This document shows positions 22,483-32,658 of a DNA stretch of 39,714 nt, piece by piece (the first letter of the stretch is position 1; each line of letters opens with the position of its first letter). Below the pieces are notes generated by a model, which was given only the letters and a program-made list of their open reading frames with translations, was not told the DNA's origin and did no database searches. A program made the position numbers and the translations under genes. The stretch lies in assembly GCF_012911005.2 (NCBI RefSeq), contig NZ_WTVS01000054.1, positions 1 through 39,714 of the forward strand, read 5' to 3'. Source of the DNA: Aromatoleum toluolicum (lineage in GTDB: Bacteria > Pseudomonadota > Gammaproteobacteria > Burkholderiales > Rhodocyclaceae).

Positions 22483-22634
22483 TGCTCTACCTCTTCAGCC
22501 GGGGTGATCCCGCATGCCACGGCGTAAAATGCCGGTCCGGGGGAAAAACGGAAGCTGTGATTGTATCGCGGTCGCATAGCCGCCGTACCCTCGCGGACCT
22601 CGCCAGTATGTTGCAGGATATCGACGACCAACTC

Positions 22635-24080
22635 ATGACAACGCGCCCCGTGTTCCGGTTTCTGGCTGCCCTGCTTTTCTGCGGTCTGATGGCCTCTGCG
22701 CACGCGACTGCGCTGCCGCCATCGGTGCGGCAGGCGCTCGACGCCGCCCGCATTCCGCCAGGCAACGTGGCGGTGTGGGTGCAGGCCGTCGATGCGCCGG
22801 CCCCGCAACTGGAGGCCGGCGGTGAGCGGCCGATGAATCCGGCGTCGGTCATGAAGGTGGTGACCGCCTTTGCGGCGCTCGACCGGCTGGGGCCAGCCTT
22901 CACCTGGACGACGCGGGTGGCGACCGGCGGACCGGTGGCCGCGGGCGTTCTGGGCGGCAACCTGTACCTGACCGGCGGCGCGGATCCGATGCTGAATTAC
23001 GAGCGGCTCGGGAAGCTGCTGCGTCAGGTGCGCGCGCTGGGCATCACGACCGTGGGCGGCGACATCGTGCTCGACGGTTCGGCGCTGGTGCTGCCGCCGC
23101 ACGACCCGGCGGCCTTCGACGGGCGCGCGCTGCGCCCCTACAACAGCGGCGCCTACGGGCTGCTGATGCACTTCAACACGCTGCAGTTGCGCCTCGTGCC
23201 GGCGGCCGACCCGGGGCAGCCGGTGGGGCTTGCCCCCTACCCGGCGCTGACGGGTGTCGACATCGACAATCGCATCGCGACGGCTCCCGGCCCGTGCGGC
23301 GTGTGGTACGGCAACCTCGACGCGGCGCTCGAAGCGGGGCCGCAAGGGCCGCGGCTGGTGCTGTCGGGGAGCATGCCGGCGAGTTGCGGGCAGCGCGACT
23401 GGGCGACGGCGCCCTTGTCGCCCGAGGCCTTCGGGCGTTCGCTCGTCGCGGCGCTGTGGGGCGAGCTGGGTGGCAAGGTCGAGGGCACGGTGCGCAGCGG
23501 CGTGACGCCGGGCGATGCGGCGACTCTGATCACGGAGACCTCGCCGCCGCTTGCCGACGTGGTGCGCGAGATGAACAAGTGGTCGAGCAATGTGATCGCG
23601 CGCCTGCTGCTTGCGACACTGGGACGGGAAAGCGGGGCGAGCCTGGACATGGTCGCGGGCGGCGCCGAGGCGGTGCGCGCCCTGCTCGCGGCGGACGGCA
23701 TCGCGACCGAAGGCCTCGTGATCGAGAACGGCTCGGGTCTTTCGCGCATCGAGCGCGTCACGGCGCGCACGCTCGCGGAAGTCCTGCTCGCGGCATGGCG
23801 GCGCCCCTTCATGCCGGAGTTCATCGCCGCGCTGCCGATCGCCGGCGAGGACGGCACGGCGCGCGGGCGGCTGTACGACAGCCCGGCGCGCGGCTACGCG
23901 CACATCAAGACCGGCTCGATCAACGGCGTGAAATCCCTGGCCGGCTACGTGCTCGACCGCAACGGCCGGCGCCACGCGGTCGTGATGATGGTGAACCACG
24001 CCGAGGCCGGGTCCAGCCAGGCCGCGCAGGACGCGCTGCTGGAATGGGTGTGGGCGGGCGGCGCGGTGCCGGCGCAATAG
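22635..24080 (+). CDS. dacB: D-alanyl-D-alanine carboxypeptidase/endopeptidase (PBP4)
   Basis: This periplasmic low-molecular-weight penicillin-binding protein of the S13 (DacB) family trims or opens peptidoglycan cross-links. From ATG 22635 it has 481 residues. A signal peptide (FRFLAALLFCGLMASAHA) precedes the mature part. The active site shows S71-V-M-K74, S317-S-N319 and K425-T-G, with the family's large insert between the first two motifs. The frame is open back to 22482, but the ATG directly before the signal peptide is the natural start; ATG 22608 is an alternative. No strong ribosome-binding site is seen at either. Confidence 0.94.
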   Translation: MTTRPVFRFLAALLFCGLMASAHATALPPSVRQALDAARIPPGNVAVWVQAVDAPAPQLEAGGERPMNPASVMKVVTAFAALDRLGPAFTWTTRVATGGPVAAGVLGGNLYLTGGADPMLNYERLGKLLRQVRALGITTVGGDIVLDGSALVLPPHDPAAFDGRALRPYNSGAYGLLMHFNTLQLRLVPAADPGQPVGLAPYPALTGVDIDNRIATAPGPCGVWYGNLDAALEAGPQGPRLVLSGSMPASCGQRDWATAPLSPEAFGRSLVAALWGELGGKVEGTVRSGVTPGDAATLITETSPPLADVVREMNKWSSNVIARLLLATLGRESGASLDMVAGGAEAVRALLAADGIATEGLVIENGSGLSRIERVTARTLAEVLLAAWRRPFMPEFIAALPIAGEDGTARGRLYDSPARGYAHIKTGSINGVKSLAGYVLDRNGRRHAVVMMVNHAEAGSSQAAQDALLEWVWAGGAVPAQ

Positions 24081-24108
24081 CGGGGCGGCCGCGCGACCAC
24101 GTGGAGCC

Positions 24109-24525
24109 TCAGGCGTCCGTCGGCATCGGCATGGTGCTGCGGTCGAGCAGGTTCAGCCAGCCGCGGATGACGCGGTAGATGATCCACAGCGTCGCCCCCA
24201 CGAACAGCACGAACGCGAACGGGATGCCGATCACCGTAAAGAACATCGCAATCGCGACCAGAATCCACAGCAGCGCGAACCAGAAGGTGCGGATCTGCCA
24301 GCGGAAATGGCTTTCCAGCCAGGTGCCGCGCACCGCGTCGCGCTTCATGTAGTTGAGCACCACCGCGAGGATGGACGGCAGGCTCGCGACGAAGCTGCCG
24401 ATGATGGTCGCGGAGCCGACGACGCCGGTGACCACCGCGAACGCATGCAGCGCATAGATCACGTGTGCGAGCGTGACGAGCCCGCCGAGGTCGGCGGGGG
24501 CGCTTCCGGTCCGGTAGTCGGGCAT
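24109..24525 (-). CDS. Small membrane protein, DUF4870-like
   Basis: This 138-residue protein has a short polar N-terminus and about three hydrophobic segments (residues about 14-45, 80-100 and 100-122), separated by the amphipathic NYMKRDAVRGTWLESHFRWQIRTFW region. That LESH(F)RWQIRTFW segment is typical of DUF4870/Tic20-like small membrane proteins of unknown function. CGGAG lies 7 nt before the ATG. It follows ubiD by 50 nt on the same strand and is convergent with dacB. Confidence 0.8.
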   Translation of the reverse strand: MPDYRTGSAPADLGGLVTLAHVIYALHAFAVVTGVVGSATIIGSFVASLPSILAVVLNYMKRDAVRGTWLESHFRWQIRTFWFALLWILVAIAMFFTVIGIPFAFVLFVGATLWIIYRVIRGWLNLLDRSTMPMPTDA

Positions 24526-24575
24526 GGCTGGCTCCGTGAAGATGAGGATTCCGGTGGAATCTTACAGGCCCGACT

Positions 24576-26066
24576 TTACAGGCCCAACTCGGTCCACATC
24601 GCATCGACGCGCTGCTTGACTGCGGCGTCCATCACGATCGGCCGCCCCCATTCGCGGTTCGTCTCGCCCGGCCACTTGTTGGTGGCGTCGATACCCATCT
24701 TGCTACCGAGGCTCGCGACGGGGCTGGCGAAGTCGAGGTAGTCGATCGGGGTGTTGTCGACCATCACGGTGTCGCGCGACGCATCGACGCGGGTCGTCAT
24801 CGCCCAGATCACTTCCTTCCAGTCGCGGATGTTCACGTCGTCATCGACGACGATGATGAACTTCGTGTACATGAACTGGCGCAGGAAGCTCCAGATGCCG
24901 AACATCACGCGCTTGGCGTGCCCCGGGTACTGCTTGCGGATGCTGACCACCGCGAGACGGTAGGAGCAGCCTTCGGGCGGCAGGTAGAAGTCGGTGATCT
25001 CGGGGAACTGCTTCTGCAGCAGCGGCACGAACACTTCGTTGAGCGCGACGCCGAGCATCGCCGGTTCGTCGGGCGGCTTGCCGGTGTAGGTCGAGTGGTA
25101 GATCGGGTTCTTGCGCATGGTGATGCGCTCGATCGTGAAGACGGGGAATTCGGAGACCTCGTTGTAGTAGCCGGTGTGGTCGCCGTAGGGGCCTTCGGGC
25201 GCGGTGTCGTCGGGGTGGATCACGCCTTCGAGCACGATCTCGGCCGAGGCCGGCACCTGCAGGTCGGAGCCGAGGCATTGCACGAGCTCGGTCTTGGCCC
25301 CGCGCAGGAGTCCGGCGAACTGGTATTCGGACAAGGAGTCGGGCACCGGCGTGACGGCACCGAGGATGGTCGCGGGGTCGCAGCCGAGGACGACGGCGAC
25401 CTTGAACGGTTCGCCCGGATGCGCGAGCTGGTGCTCGCGGAAGTCCAGCGCGCCGCCACGATGCGCGAGCCAGCGCATGATGACGCGGTTTGGCCCCAGC
25501 ACCTGCTGGCGGTAGATGCCGAGGTTCTGGCGCTTCTTGCCGGGGCCGCGCGTGACGACGAGGCCCCAGGTGATCAGGGGTGCGACGTCGCCGGGCCAGC
25601 AGTGCTGGATCGGCAGTTTCGCGAGGTCGACGTCGGCGCCTTCCCACACCACTTCCTGGCACGGCGCCGAGCGCACTTCCTTGGGCGACATGTTGAGCAC
25701 CTGGCGGAAGGCCGGGAACTTCTCCCACGCGTCCTTGAGGCCCTTGGGCGGCTCGGGTTCCTTGAGGAAGGCGAGGAGCTTGCCGACTTCGCGCAATGGC
25801 GTCTGCCAGTTGCCGTCGGGCAGTTCCTCGCCCATGCCGAGCGCGACGCGTTCGGGCGTGCCGAAGAGGTTGGCGAGCACCGGCATCGCCTGCGGCACGC
25901 CGCGCGTGACGGGCTTTTCGAACAGCAACGCCGGACCGCCGGCGCGCAGCACGCGGTCGGCGATCTCGGTCATCTCGAGGTGGGTGTCGACGGGAACGGT
26001 GATGCGCTTCAGTTCGCCACGCTGTTCGAGCTGGGCGATGAAGTCGCGAAGATCGTGGTAACGCAT
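24576..26066 (-). CDS. ubiD: 4-hydroxy-3-polyprenylbenzoate decarboxylase UbiD
   Basis: UbiD decarboxylates 4-hydroxy-3-polyprenylbenzoate in ubiquinone synthesis using prenylated FMN made by UbiX. It has 496 residues. It begins [21 protein letters not shown], as in UbiD, and contains [18 protein letters not shown], which includes active-site acidic residues of the family, and the [18 protein letters not shown] segment. ATG 26066 has AAGGA 5 nt upstream. It lies 31 nt after pyrF, so the two may be co-transcribed. UbiD-family enzymes also act on aromatic acids, but the close UbiD-type sequence and the ubiCA genes 1.3 kb away favour quinone synthesis. Confidence 0.95.
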   Translation of the reverse strand: MRYHDLRDFIAQLEQRGELKRITVPVDTHLEMTEIADRVLRAGGPALLFEKPVTRGVPQAMPVLANLFGTPERVALGMGEELPDGNWQTPLREVGKLLAFLKEPEPPKGLKDAWEKFPAFRQVLNMSPKEVRSAPCQEVVWEGADVDLAKLPIQHCWPGDVAPLITWGLVVTRGPGKKRQNLGIYRQQVLGPNRVIMRWLAHRGGALDFREHQLAHPGEPFKVAVVLGCDPATILGAVTPVPDSLSEYQFAGLLRGAKTELVQCLGSDLQVPASAEIVLEGVIHPDDTAPEGPYGDHTGYYNEVSEFPVFTIERITMRKNPIYHSTYTGKPPDEPAMLGVALNEVFVPLLQKQFPEITDFYLPPEGCSYRLAVVSIRKQYPGHAKRVMFGIWSFLRQFMYTKFIIVVDDDVNIRDWKEVIWAMTTRVDASRDTVMVDNTPIDYLDFASPVASLGSKMGIDATNKWPGETNREWGRPIVMDAAVKQRVDAMWTELGL

Positions 26067-26097
26067 GTAGTCCTTTCGGGTACGGCGGTATTGCGGT

Positions 26098-26913
26098 TCA
26101 GCGGTTGGCGTTGATCGCGTCGCGCGTCTCGAGGGCGACCTGGCGGGCCGCCTGGGCATAGTCTTCCCCGCTGCCGGCGAACAGGATCGCGCGCGAGGAG
26201 TTGAGCATCAGGCCGGTACCGTCGGCGGTGCCGCCCGCCTGCATGGTCTCGGCGATGTCGCCGCCCTGGGCGCCGATGCCCGGCACCAGCAGCGGCATGT
26301 CGCCGACGATGTGGCGCACGCGCGCGATCTCGTTGGGGAAGGTCGCGCCGACGACGAGCGCGCAGTTGCCGCTCGCATTCCAGTCGTTCGCGACCAGGCG
26401 CGCGACGCGCTCGTACAGCCGCTCGCCGCCGCCGACGTCGAGGAACTGCAGGTCGCTGCCGCCCGGGTTCGAGGTGCGGCACAGCAGGATCACACCCTTG
26501 TCGGCGTATTCGAGGTAGGGCTCGACCGAATCGCGGCCCATGTAGGGATTCACGGTGATGGCGTCGGCGCGGAAGCGTTCGAAGGCTTCGATGGCATATT
26601 GCGCGGCGGTGCTGCCGATGTCGCCGCGCTTGGCGTCGAGGATCACCGGCGTATCGGGGTGGCGCTCGTGGATGTGGGCGATCAGGTCTTCGAGCTGGTC
26701 CTCGGCGCGCTGCGCGGCGAAGTAGGCGATCTGCGGCTTGAAGCAGCACACGAGGTCGGCGGTGGCGTCGACGATGCCCTTGCAGAATTCGAGGATGGCG
26801 TCCGGGCGGCCCTGCAGGTGGGCGGGGAAGCGCGCGGGATAGGGATCGAGGCCGACGCAGAGCAGGCTGTTGCGGCTCTGCCAGGCGGCCCGGAGGGCGG
26901 TCATGAAGTGCAT
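26098..26913 (-). CDS. pyrF: Orotidine 5'-phosphate decarboxylase (subfamily 2)
   Basis: PyrF converts OMP to UMP, the final step of pyrimidine synthesis. It has 271 residues, the length of the longer subfamily 2 enzymes. [14 protein letters not shown] at the N-terminus, the catalytic [18 protein letters not shown] and [14 protein letters not shown] are diagnostic. ATG 26913 has AGGA about 7 nt upstream; ATG 26904 is possible. The upstream gene is separated from it by a terminator at 26987-27016. Confidence 0.96.
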   Translation of the reverse strand: MHFMTALRAAWQSRNSLLCVGLDPYPARFPAHLQGRPDAILEFCKGIVDATADLVCCFKPQIAYFAAQRAEDQLEDLIAHIHERHPDTPVILDAKRGDIGSTAAQYAIEAFERFRADAITVNPYMGRDSVEPYLEYADKGVILLCRTSNPGGSDLQFLDVGGGERLYERVARLVANDWNASGNCALVVGATFPNEIARVRHIVGDMPLLVPGIGAQGGDIAETMQAGGTADGTGLMLNSSRAILFAGSGEDYAQAARQVALETRDAINANR

Positions 26914-26986
26914 GGAGGCGTCCTGATTGGTCCGGGGCGAATGATAAGCCGGATGACGCCCGCGCGTACGCCCGATGCTGCCGGAC

Positions 26987-27016
26987 AAAAGAACGGGGCC
27001 GCGCGATGGCGGCCCC
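26987..27016 (-). terminator. Terminator after the small periplasmic protein gene
   Basis: GGGGCCGC (26995-27002) and GCGGCCCC (27009-27016) form an 8-bp GC stem with a 6-base loop. Read on the minus strand the stem is followed by GTTCTTTTG. It lies 22 nt after the stop of the gene at 27039-27287. Confidence 0.7.
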
Positions 27017-27038
27017 GGCGGCAGGGAATTCGACCCGC

Positions 27039-27287
27039 TTACATGTCGATCTTGAGGATCTTCATGGCTTTCGCGAGGGTATCGACCGATTCCTGGTGCT
27101 TGCCGGCCTTGTGCATCGCCTCGCCGTCGGCACGCAGCTTCTTGACCTCCGCCATCTGTTCGGCGGTCAACATCGGATTCTTCGCCATCGCGTCATCGAT
27201 CTTCTTCATGTCGGCGGGACAATGGAACGCGAAGGCACTGGAAGACAGCGCCATCGCGAACAGGCCTAAGAGCAGGCTCTTCTTCAT
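27039..27287 (-). CDS. Small secreted periplasmic protein of unknown function
   Basis: This 82-residue protein has a clear signal peptide ([19 protein letters not shown]) and a mature part of about 62 residues, [17 protein letters not shown] and onward. The mature protein is helical and lysine/alanine/methionine-rich, with one cysteine close to its N-terminus. AAGGAG lies 7 nt before the ATG. It stands alone, with a terminator after it and about 79 bp separating it from ubiA. I do not recognise the family. The histidine-cysteine pair and methionines might bind metal, but this is a guess. Confidence 0.8.
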   Translation of the reverse strand: MKKSLLLGLFAMALSSSAFAFHCPADMKKIDDAMAKNPMLTAEQMAEVKKLRADGEAMHKAGKHQESVDTLAKAMKILKIDM

Positions 27288-27366
27288 CTTGGTCTCCTTG
27301 GGGAACGCGCGGCGACAAGCCGGCGCACTACTTCGACCGCATCCGATCCGGTCGGTTCACCCTAGT

Positions 27367-28254
27367 TCAGACGGCAGGAAACGCAATGTAATCAGCGACG
27401 ATGCCGGCGAAGATGCTCGCCCCGACCCAGTTGTTGTGCAGGAAGGCCTTGAAGCACGGTGCGCGTTCGCGGCCGCGGATCAGCGTGTAGTGGTAGCCCG
27501 CGATGCCGCAGGCGCCGAGGAGGCCGGCGAAGTAGAACGCGCCGCGCCCCGCGGCGACGCCGATCGCGGCGAACAGCGCGAAGGCGAGCGCGTAGCACAG
27601 CATCACCGCGGCAACGTCGAAACGGCCGAAGGTGATCGCGGAGGTCTTGATGCCGATCCTGAGGTCGTCGGGACGATCCACCATCGCGTACTCGGTGTCG
27701 TAGGCGACGGTCCAGAAGATGTTGCCGAGCAGCAGCCACCACGCGATCGCGGGCACTTCACCCTGCACCGCGGCAAAGCCCATCGGGATGCCGAAGCCGA
27801 AGGCGATGCCGAGGTAGGCCTGCGGGATCGCGAAGAAGCGCTTCATGAACGGATAGCTCGCGGCGAGGAACAGCGCCGGCAGCGACAGCCACAGCACAAT
27901 GGGCGCGAGCGGCAGGATCAGCAGGAAGGCCAAGAGCGAGAGGCCGGCGGCGAGGAGCAGCGCCTCGCGGGTGCCGATCGCGCGCGTCGCGAGCGGGCGG
28001 TTCTTCGTGCGCTCGACATGGCCGTCGAAATCGCGGTCGGCGTAGTCGTTGATGACGCAGCCGGCCGAGCGCATCAGCACCGTGCCGAGGACGAAAATTG
28101 CGAGGACGTGCAGCGGCGGGAAGCCGTCGGCAGCGAGCCACAGCGCCCACAGCGTCGGCCACAGCAGCAGCAGGATGCCGATGGGCTTGTCGAGGCGCAT
28201 CAGCCGCAGGTAGATGGGCAGGCGGGCGGACAGTGGGAGCGGCGCAGACATCAT
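27367..28254 (-). CDS. ubiA: 4-hydroxybenzoate polyprenyltransferase
   Basis: UbiA attaches the polyprenyl chain to 4-hydroxybenzoate in the inner membrane. It has 295 residues and is almost entirely hydrophobic helices. The two aspartate-rich motifs are [19 protein letters not shown] and [16 protein letters not shown]. The ATG at 28254 overlaps the ubiC stop by 4 bp; an ATG at 28251 follows directly. UbiC supplies its substrate, so the pair forms the first two steps of the pathway. Confidence 0.97.
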   Translation of the reverse strand: MMSAPLPLSARLPIYLRLMRLDKPIGILLLLWPTLWALWLAADGFPPLHVLAIFVLGTVLMRSAGCVINDYADRDFDGHVERTKNRPLATRAIGTREALLLAAGLSLLAFLLILPLAPIVLWLSLPALFLAASYPFMKRFFAIPQAYLGIAFGFGIPMGFAAVQGEVPAIAWWLLLGNIFWTVAYDTEYAMVDRPDDLRIGIKTSAITFGRFDVAAVMLCYALAFALFAAIGVAAGRGAFYFAGLLGACGIAGYHYTLIRGRERAPCFKAFLHNNWVGASIFAGIVADYIAFPAV

Positions 28255-28808
28255 TCGGGCAGGTCCAGGATCGTGGGCAGGAAGGCCTCGCTGACGAGCA
28301 GCGCGCGGCCGTGCAGGCGGAACAGCGAACGCCGCGCCCACACGCGCGGCGGCATCGCCATCGGCGCGACCGCGGCAGAGGCGAGATGATAGCGCGCGTC
28401 GCGACGGTCGAGGCAGGCGCAGGTCAGCGCGCGGCGGCTGATCGCGGGGTCGGCGAACAGCGCGGCGCCCAGCGGCCGGGCGCCCATGCCGTGAAAGAGG
28501 TTCCACGCGCCACGCACGTTGGCGCGCGGCAGCAGCGAGCGCGCGAACACCACCGGCACGCCGTCGGCGACGAGCAACACTTCGCGCAGCCACGCGAGTT
28601 CGCCGCGGCGCAGGCCGAGCAGCGTGGCCTCGTCGCGGTGCGGCACGGCGAGGCACTGGCGCAGCACGCGCACCGAGAAGCTGCCGCAGCGGGCGCGGAT
28701 GCGCGCGGTGAGCGAGGCGGGATCGGTGAGCCAGGGGCGGAGCGTGCGGGAAACGGTCGCGCGCGGCGGGCGCTTCAGCCAGGTTTCTTTGTGGGGAGAG
28801 GTGCGCAT
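28251..28808 (-). CDS. ubiC: Chorismate lyase
   Basis: UbiC splits chorismate into 4-hydroxybenzoate and pyruvate, feeding UbiA. It has 185 residues. The segments [18 protein letters not shown] and [22 protein letters not shown] match the UbiC fold, with its conserved arginines and the C-terminal glutamate. The N-terminus is basic. It is translationally coupled to ubiA. The 72 bp between it and the recG stop hold GC-rich repeats but no clear terminator. Confidence 0.92.
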   Translation of the reverse strand: MRTSPHKETWLKRPPRATVSRTLRPWLTDPASLTARIRARCGSFSVRVLRQCLAVPHRDEATLLGLRRGELAWLREVLLVADGVPVVFARSLLPRANVRGAWNLFHGMGARPLGAALFADPAISRRALTCACLDRRDARYHLASAAVAPMAMPPRVWARRSLFRLHGRALLVSEAFLPTILDLPE

Positions 28809-28880
28809 GGGAGGACGACGTCGGGACGACGCGCATGATACCGGCCGCGAGCCCCGGCCCCAAACCGGTGCGTCGGTCGC

Positions 28881-30929
28881 TCAGGCGCGCAGCAGGCCCT
28901 CGCGCCCTCCGAGCCAGCGCTCCATCAGCTGCGTCGCGACCGCGGGCGCGTCCCGCAGCAGCCGTTCGGCGAGCGCGCGCGCCGGCTCGACGAGATCGGC
29001 GTCGCCCTCGAGGTCGGCATAGCGCAGCAGCGGCACGCCGCTCTGGCGCGCGCCGACAAATTCGCCGGGGCCGCGGATGCGCAGGTCCTCGCGCGCGATG
29101 GCGAAGCCGTCGCTATGCTCGTAGATGACCTTCAGGCGCGCACGGCCGTTTTCCGACAGCGGGTGGGCGTAGATCAGGATGCACGCGGATTCGGCGGTGC
29201 CGCGCCCGACACGCCCGCGCAACTGGTGCAGCTGCGCGAGGCCGAAGCGCTCGGCGTGCTCGATCACCATCAGGCTCGCGTTGGGCACGTCGACGCCGAC
29301 CTCGATCACCGTCGTCGCGACCAGCAGGTGCAGTTCGCCGGCCGAGAACGCCGCCATCGTCGCGGACTTCTCGTCGGACTTCATGCGCCCGTGCACGAGG
29401 CCGATCTTCAGTTCGGGCAGTGCCGCGCCGAGCGTCTCGAAGGTCTCGACGGCGGTCTTCAGCTGCAGCGCCTCGGACTCCTCGATCAGCGGGCACACCC
29501 AGTAGGCCTGCGCCCCGCCGAGGCAGGCGTCGCGCACGCGCGCGATGACCTGATCGCGGCGCGACTCGGCGACGAGCTTGGTGAGGATGGGCGTGCGCCC
29601 CGGCGGCAGTTCGTCGAGCACGGTGACGTCGAGGTCGGCGTAGTAGCTCATCGCCAGCGTGCGCGGGATGGGCGTCGCGGACATCATCAGCATGTGCGGG
29701 TGCAGCGCGTCGGCGCCCTTCTCGCGCAGCGCGAGGCGCTGGCGCACGCCGAAGCGGTGCTGCTCGTCGACGATCGCGAGGCCCAGGCGCGGCAAGGCCA
29801 CGGGATCCTCGATCAGCGCGTGCGTGCCGACCGCGAGCAGCACCTCGCCGCTCGCCAGGCGGGCGAGCTCGGCCTCGCGCTCCTTCTTCCTGCGGCTGCC
29901 CGACAGCCACGCGATGCCGACGCCGAGCGGCTCGAGCCACGCGGCGAGCTTCTTCCAGTGCTGTTCGGCGAGGATCTCGGTAGGCGCCATGAGCACGGCC
30001 TGGAAACCGTTCTCCGCCGCCTGCAGCATCGCGAGCGCGGCGACGATGGTCTTGCCGCTGCCGACATCCCCCTGCAGCAGGCGTTGCATCGGGTGCGGCG
30101 TGGCGAGGTCGCGGCCGATCTGCGCGACCGCGCGCGCCTGGGCGCCGGTGAGGGTGAACGGCAGCTGTGCGAGGAGCGCCGCGGTGAGTTTGCCGTTGTC
30201 GCGCAGGATGGGCGCGCGGCGCGTGCGGCGGGCGTTGTAGGCGCGGCGCAGCGACAGCTGCTGGACCAACAGTTCCTCGAACTTGATGCGCTGCCACGCG
30301 GGATGGGCGCGGTCTTCCAGCGCGTAGGGGTCGATGTCGGGGGGCGGCTGGTGCAGCGTGCGCAGCGCGTCGGCGAAGGGCGGCAGCTGCAGGCCGCCGG
30401 GCAGGGCCGCGGGCAGCAGTTCGGTCATCGGCGGGCGCTGCAGTTCGCGCCCGATGAGCTTGCGCAGCGCCGACTGCGCGAGCCCCGCGGTGGTCGGATA
30501 GACGGGCGTGAGCGCCTGCGGCAGCGCCTCGCCGGCCTCGACCGGGTGCACGCGCGGGTGCACCATCTCGTTGCCGAAAAAGCCGCCGCGCACCTCGCCG
30601 AACACGCGCACGCGCCGGCCGGGGGCGAGCTGTTTCTGCTGCGAGGGGTAGAAGTTGAGCCAGCGCGCGGTGAGCGTGCCGCTCGCGTCGCGGATCTGCG
30701 CGACGAGCTGGCGGCGCGGCCGCAGCGTGACCTCGCAGGTCACCACCTCGCCTTCGACCTGTACCGGCGCGCCGGCGCGCGCCGCGGCGATCGGGGTCAG
30801 GCGGGTTTCGTCTTCATAGCGCAGCGGCAGGTGCAGGACGAGGTCCTGCGGCCGGCGGATGTCGAGCTTCGCCAGCCGGCCTGCGAGTTGCGGGCCGATG
30901 CCGGCCCAGGCTTGCTGATCGTTAGCCAA
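28881..30929 (-). CDS. recG: ATP-dependent DNA helicase RecG
   Basis: RecG remodels stalled replication forks and Holliday junctions. With the start proposed here it has 682 residues, close to the usual 690. An N-terminal wedge/OB domain precedes Walker A GDVGSGKT, the DEQH box ([12 protein letters not shown]), the [12 protein letters not shown] motif III and the helicase C motifs ending QLRGRVGRG. The C-terminal [14 protein letters not shown] is typical. No ATG precedes the conserved start; TTG 30929 overlaps the end of ridA by 8 bp and is the most likely initiation codon. It is co-directional with ridA and coupled to it. Confidence 0.96.
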   Translation of the reverse strand: MANDQQAWAGIGPQLAGRLAKLDIRRPQDLVLHLPLRYEDETRLTPIAAARAGAPVQVEGEVVTCEVTLRPRRQLVAQIRDASGTLTARWLNFYPSQQKQLAPGRRVRVFGEVRGGFFGNEMVHPRVHPVEAGEALPQALTPVYPTTAGLAQSALRKLIGRELQRPPMTELLPAALPGGLQLPPFADALRTLHQPPPDIDPYALEDRAHPAWQRIKFEELLVQQLSLRRAYNARRTRRAPILRDNGKLTAALLAQLPFTLTGAQARAVAQIGRDLATPHPMQRLLQGDVGSGKTIVAALAMLQAAENGFQAVLMAPTEILAEQHWKKLAAWLEPLGVGIAWLSGSRRKKEREAELARLASGEVLLAVGTHALIEDPVALPRLGLAIVDEQHRFGVRQRLALREKGADALHPHMLMMSATPIPRTLAMSYYADLDVTVLDELPPGRTPILTKLVAESRRDQVIARVRDACLGGAQAYWVCPLIEESEALQLKTAVETFETLGAALPELKIGLVHGRMKSDEKSATMAAFSAGELHLLVATTVIEVGVDVPNASLMVIEHAERFGLAQLHQLRGRVGRGTAESACILIYAHPLSENGRARLKVIYEHSDGFAIAREDLRIRGPGEFVGARQSGVPLLRYADLEGDADLVEPARALAERLLRDAPAVATQLMERWLGGREGLLRA

Positions 30930-31302
30930 GCACCAGGATGGCGTCGGCCTCGACCACGCCACCCTTGGGCAGCTCCTTGACGCCGACGGCGGCGCGCGCC
31001 GGGAAGGGCTCGGCGAAGTAGCGCGCCATGACCTCATTGACCTTGGCGAAGTTGGCGAGGTCGGTGAGGTAGATCGTCACGCGCACGGCGTCGGCGAGCG
31101 AACCGCCGGCCGCCTCGGCGACCGCCTTGAGGTTCTCGAACACGCGCACGGTCTGCGCCTCGAAGCCTTCGACCATCTGCATCGTCGCGGGATCGAGGCC
31201 GATCTGGCCGGAGCAGTAGACGGTGTCGCCGACCTTGACGGCCTGCGAGTAGGTGCCGATCGCGGCGGGAGCGTTGGGGGTCGAGATGATGCTGCGACTC
31301 AT
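30922..31302 (-). CDS. ridA: RidA family enamine/imine deaminase
   Basis: RidA hydrolyses reactive 2-aminoacrylate and related imines released by PLP enzymes. The trimeric family's features are present in 126 residues: IGTYSQAV near the N-terminus, [11 protein letters not shown], and the active-site region [22 protein letters not shown] with the conserved arginine and glutamate. AAGGA lies 8 nt before the ATG. It is separated from fliW by a terminator. Confidence 0.95.
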   Translation of the reverse strand: MSRSIISTPNAPAAIGTYSQAVKVGDTVYCSGQIGLDPATMQMVEGFEAQTVRVFENLKAVAEAAGGSLADAVRVTIYLTDLANFAKVNEVMARYFAEPFPARAAVGVKELPKGGVVEADAILVLG

Positions 31303-31347
31303 GGTCGGATTCCTTTATTTTACGAACGATCCGGACAGGGATCGGAT

Positions 31348-31380
31348 GAAACAACGCCCCGGCGCATGCGGCGCCGGGGC
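31348..31380 (-). terminator. Terminator after fliW
   Basis: GCCCCGGCGC (31356-31365) and GCGCCGGGGC (31371-31380) form a perfect 10-bp stem with a 5-base loop. Read on the minus strand the stem is followed by GTTGTTTC, a weak U-rich tail. It begins 16 nt after the fliW stop codon. Confidence 0.65.
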
Positions 31381-31396
31381 GCGGGGGAAACGTCGA

Positions 31397-31840
31397 TCAA
31401 GCTTCGGCGCGCAGGGTCACGTCACAGCCCAGACGCGTGATGACCTTCTGGATGCCGCGGCGCGAGGACACGTTGATCACCAGCGGCGCCATGAAGTTCG
31501 CGCGCATCCCGGCCGTCGCCGGGTTGCCCGCGTCGCCCTCTTCCTTGCGCACGATCACGGCGACGAAGGCATCGGCAGGGTTCGTGAGCTTGAGCTGCTC
31601 CGCCTCGTCGTCCGTGAGACCGAACTCGTAATTGACGCCCAGTCGGTCGGGGCCGGTGATCGAGAAGACGGCCGCGGGATTGTCGAGGCTCTGCAGCAGG
31701 AACAGGGACGAGGTGGAGCCGTCCTCATGCACCAGGGCGAACTGCTTGCAGTCCTCGAAACCGGGAAGCCCGGCCGGAAACTCGATCACTTTGTCATCGG
31801 GAATATCGACGGTACCGAACACCTGACTTTCGATCTTCAT
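31397..31840 (-). CDS. fliW: Flagellar assembly factor FliW
   Basis: FliW binds the translational repressor CsrA, and flagellin in the species where it is studied, coupling flagellin supply to its synthesis. It has 147 residues. FGTVDIPDDKVIEFPAGLPGFEDCKQFAL at the start and the PLVINVSSRRGIQKV segment near the end are the family's hallmarks. GAGGAGG lies 6 nt before the ATG. No flagellar or csrA gene is near; instead it follows the SPOR and DUF2802-type pair by 83 nt. A hairpin ending in GGGCAG-GT-CTGCCC lies in that gap but has no U-tract. Confidence 0.92.
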   Translation of the reverse strand: MKIESQVFGTVDIPDDKVIEFPAGLPGFEDCKQFALVHEDGSTSSLFLLQSLDNPAAVFSITGPDRLGVNYEFGLTDDEAEQLKLTNPADAFVAVIVRKEEGDAGNPATAGMRANFMAPLVINVSSRRGIQKVITRLGCDVTLRAEA

Positions 31841-31923
31841 GGAGCCCTCCTCTGATTTGATCCGCTTGTGACACCCTTGCGTGCGAGCACGCCGGGCAGG
31901 TCTGCCCTCCCCGGCCCGCACTG

Positions 31924-32658
31924 CTACTTGCGCGGAGCCAAGATCATGCCATCCAGCTTGCGTTCGCGGCGAACTTTTTCCTGCGCCGCAAGCGCGGACT
32001 CGCGGTCCGGATACGGGCCGAGCACGACCCGGGCCTGCAGATGCGCCGGATAGCCCTTGCGCTCGAGCTCACGGCGCATACTTTCGGCATTGGCCGTATC
32101 GAGAAACACGCCCAGCTGGATGAGGTATCCGGGCCCCGGCGGCGGCCCGGCATGCAGGCGCGGCGCCGCGGCGCGCGACGACGCATCGGTCGTTTCCGCC
32201 GCGGCGACCGCCGACTTGGCGGCCGGGGCGCTCGGAGCATCGGCTGCCTGCTCTGACGCGGGGGGAGTCGCGGGCGCGGCAGGGACGGCTGAGGCCGTCC
32301 ATCCCGGCGGAGACGCCTCCGGGGCGGCCATCGCACCGTCGGGCGCGGTTGCCAGGGGCGCGGATTGCGTCTCGCCGGTGCGGGCCTGCCCGGTGTCGGC
32401 GGGGGCATCCTGTTCCGCCGCGACCGGCGCCGCTGCCATCGTGGCCGGGGTCGCAGGCTCGGCGGCAGTCGGCTCGGCAGGCGCGGGAACGGCAGACGGC
32501 GCCGACGGCGCGGCCGTCTCGCCGCCCTCGACCAACCATAGCGATGCCGTCAGCGCCATAAGGGCGACGATCGCCATCAGCGCGCGCATCAGGCTGGCCT
32601 TGCGCAGGGTTTCGGCATCCGCGACCGCGAGGTCTCCCGCGGTGGGCGAGCGGCTCAT
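31924..32658 (-). CDS. SPOR-domain membrane protein
   Basis: This 244-residue protein has a short cytoplasmic N-terminus, one membrane segment at about residues 25-45, a long Ala/Pro/Thr-rich periplasmic linker (about 50-165) and a C-terminal SPOR domain (GYLIQLGVFLDTANAESMRR, then ARVVLGPYPDRESALAAQEKV). SPOR domains bind peptidoglycan stripped of stem peptides at division sites. The ATG overlaps the stop of the upstream gene by 4 bp. The topology resembles FtsN or DedD, but outside the SPOR domain no family is evident. Confidence 0.88.
   Translation of the reverse strand: MSRSPTAGDLAVADAETLRKASLMRALMAIVALMALTASLWLVEGGETAAPSAPSAVPAPAEPTAAEPATPATMAAAPVAAEQDAPADTGQARTGETQSAPLATAPDGAMAAPEASPPGWTASAVPAAPATPPASEQAADAPSAPAAKSAVAAAETTDASSRAAAPRLHAGPPPGPGYLIQLGVFLDTANAESMRRELERKGYPAHLQARVVLGPYPDRESALAAQEKVRRERKLDGMILAPRK

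Noticed and set aside
22479-24077. A 532-codon minus-strand open frame opposite dacB.
   Set aside because: dacB has all three PBP active-site motifs in the plus frame. The antisense translation is Arg/His-rich with no motif.
26311-28389. A 692-codon plus-strand open frame across pyrF, the small periplasmic gene and ubiA.
   Set aside because: It crosses three well-supported minus-strand genes and a terminator, and has no recognisable domain.
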